DNA of 64,000 bases from Mucilaginibacter sp. SG564 (GTDB taxonomy: Bacteria; Bacteroidota; Bacteroidia; Sphingobacteriales; Sphingobacteriaceae). Location: contig NZ_JABGNA010000004.1 of NCBI RefSeq assembly GCF_013149275.1, positions 409,902 through 473,901 of the forward strand, in the 5' to 3' direction. Positions 62,973 to 64,000 of this stretch are shown one piece after another (the stretch's first letter is position 1; each line of letters opens with the position of its first letter). The translations under genes and the position numbers were made by a program. The notes below the pieces were generated by a model that was given only the letters and a program-made list of their open reading frames with translations, was not told the origin of the DNA and did no database searches.

Positions 62973-63743
62973 CTATGGTCTTATATTCTGTATAAATGCT
63001 GGTATCTTTTTCATATAGTCATCTTCGGCCAGTAGCTTTACAAACTTACTGCCTACAATGGCGCCATTGGCGTATTCGCAGGCTTTTTTGAAGGTTGCAT
63101 TGTCTGATATACCAAAACCAATAATAGTTGGATTTTTAAGTTCCATGGCCTTAATGCGCTTGTAATAATCCTCAATGCTATTGGTAAGCTGCAGGCTACC
63201 ACCAGTTATAGACGATGACGACAGCAGGTAAATAAAGCTATTACTCAACTCATCAATTTTCCGGATTCTATCTGGTGATGTTTGGGGTGTAACCAGGAAT
63301 ATATTGCTCAGGTTATTATTGATAAAATGTGTCGAATACAGAGCTTCGTATTCGTACATGGGCAAATCGGGTACAATAACGCCATCTACCCCCAATTCGG
63401 CTGCTTTTTTGCAAAAACGCTCGATGCCATATTGTACTATCGGGTTAAAGTAACCCATGAGCAGTATAGGTATGGTAACTCTTTTACGCAGCTCAGTTAA
63501 CTCTTCAAACAGATGATCGAGTGTCATACCGTTGATCAGCGCCTGCTCTGAACTATGCTGAATAGTCGGCCCGTCAGCTACCGGATCGGAGTACGGAAAA
63601 CCTACTTCCAGGAAATCGGCCCCGGCCTTTTCCAAGGCTTCGGCAATATCAACCGTAGTGTTCAAAGCGGGGTAACCCGCGGTATAATATATTGATAACA
63701 GATTTTCTTTCTTAGCTGCAAAAAGTTGGTTTAATCGGTTCAT
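62973..63743 (-). CDS. trpA: tryptophan synthase alpha subunit
   Basis: Splits indole-3-glycerol phosphate to indole and glyceraldehyde-3-phosphate. Started at ATG 63743 (MNRLNQLFAAKK), 256 aa. Catalytic Glu46 in LEVGFPYSDP and Asp57 in VADGPTIQ; the phosphate loop is seen as GFGISDNATF. It follows trpB with a gap of 52 bases. Confidence 0.96.
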   Translation of the reverse strand: MNRLNQLFAAKKENLLSIYYTAGYPALNTTVDIAEALEKAGADFLEVGFPYSDPVADGPTIQHSSEQALINGMTLDHLFEELTELRKRVTIPILLMGYFNPIVQYGIERFCKKAAELGVDGVIVPDLPMYEYEALYSTHFINNNLSNIFLVTPQTSPDRIRKIDELSNSFIYLLSSSSITGGSLQLTNSIEDYYKRIKAMELKNPTIIGFGISDNATFKKACEYANGAIVGSKFVKLLAEDDYMKKIPAFIQNIRP

Positions 63744-63795
63744 TGTATAGCTTATAGTTAATGGTTCACTGTTCATGGTATTAACCATGAACTAA

Positions 63796-64000
63796 TTAAT
63801 AACCGAAATATTTAATAAATGTATCGAGATCCTTATCGCCACGACCCGAAAGGCAGATCACAACATTGTCTGTTGGGTTAAACTTCATTTTTTCCAGCTG
63901 TGCCAGGGCGTGTGACGACTCGATGGCCGGGATAATGCCCTCCATTTGTGAGCAAAGCAAACCGGCTTTCATAGCCTCGTCATCGGTAACGCTCACATAT
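63796..64000 (-). CDS. trpB: tryptophan synthase beta subunit, C-terminal fragment (runs off the right edge)
   Basis: About 67 codons of the C-terminus are in the window: [20 protein letters not shown], then [14 protein letters not shown] and the phosphate-binding loop [11 protein letters not shown] ending IKYFGY. This is typical TrpB. The 5' part lies beyond position 64000. Confidence 0.93.
   Translation of the reverse strand, partial: YVSVTDDEAMKAGLLCSQMEGIIPAIESSHALAQLEKMKFNPTDNVVICLSGRGDKDLDTFIKYFGY

Overview
The window looks like chromosomal DNA of a Bacteroidota, most likely family Sphingobacteriaceae (Mucilaginibacter/Pedobacter-like). The reasons are moderate GC with AT-rich intergenic DNA, promoters of the Bacteroidota -7 type (TAnnTTTG) just upstream of several genes, few recognisable Shine-Dalgarno sites, outer-membrane proteins with carboxypeptidase-regulatory-like plug domains, and a sphingolipid gene set. 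The genus is an inference; no rRNA is present.

The left 12.5 kb is the most coherent part. After a minus-strand TolC-type efflux gene comes a run of plus-strand lipid genes: serine palmitoyltransferase, a GNAT-like putative bacterial ceramide synthase, an NAD-dependent epimerase-fold 3-ketoceramide reductase candidate, myo-inositol-1-phosphate synthase, a DUF5686 outer-membrane barrel protein, a CDP-alcohol phosphatidyltransferase (phosphatidylinositol-type lipid synthase), a fatty-acid/ceramide 2-hydroxylase of the yeast Scs7/human FA2H type, and a PAP2-superfamily protein whose core motifs resemble yeast Aur1 (inositol phosphorylceramide synthase). Together they can be read as a nearly complete route from serine, acyl thioesters and glucose-6-phosphate to 2-hydroxylated inositol phosphorylceramide. 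A 56-bp perfect palindrome, a second operator-like palindrome and a structured leader lie within this block.

From 12.5 to 32 kb are mixed housekeeping and accessory genes: a TIG/Kelch lipoprotein, a frameshifted TPR membrane protein, a CAP-domain protein, a PhnP-like hydrolase, a BLUF photoreceptor, a double-esterase fusion, an NPP-type phosphodiesterase, AraC regulators, PEBP, amidase, SDR, DUF72, DUF1345, YwbE and argininosuccinate lyase. At 32.5-32.8 kb a SAM-I riboswitch lies directly upstream of a tRNA-Cys with no sulfur-metabolism ORF after it. Then come an Anbu-type proteasome-like peptidase, an acyltransferase, a minus-strand group (YdcF, response regulator, histidine kinase, Usp-like, bestrophin), two SGNH/rhamnosidase genes, a START protein and a lutABC lactate-oxidation operon.

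From 47.6 to 64 kb are an SDR/TetR pair sharing a palindromic operator, a further SDR/AraC pair, small membrane proteins, tRNA-Arg(CCG), a MATE exporter, YchF, MgtE, an FMN-dependent glutamate-synthase-like protein, YceI with a palindromic operator, a Sua5/YrdC protein, and trpA with the 3' end of trpB at the right edge. Intergenic hairpin repeats of several families are scattered through the right three quarters. No CRISPR array, insertion sequence transposase or prophage gene was seen.
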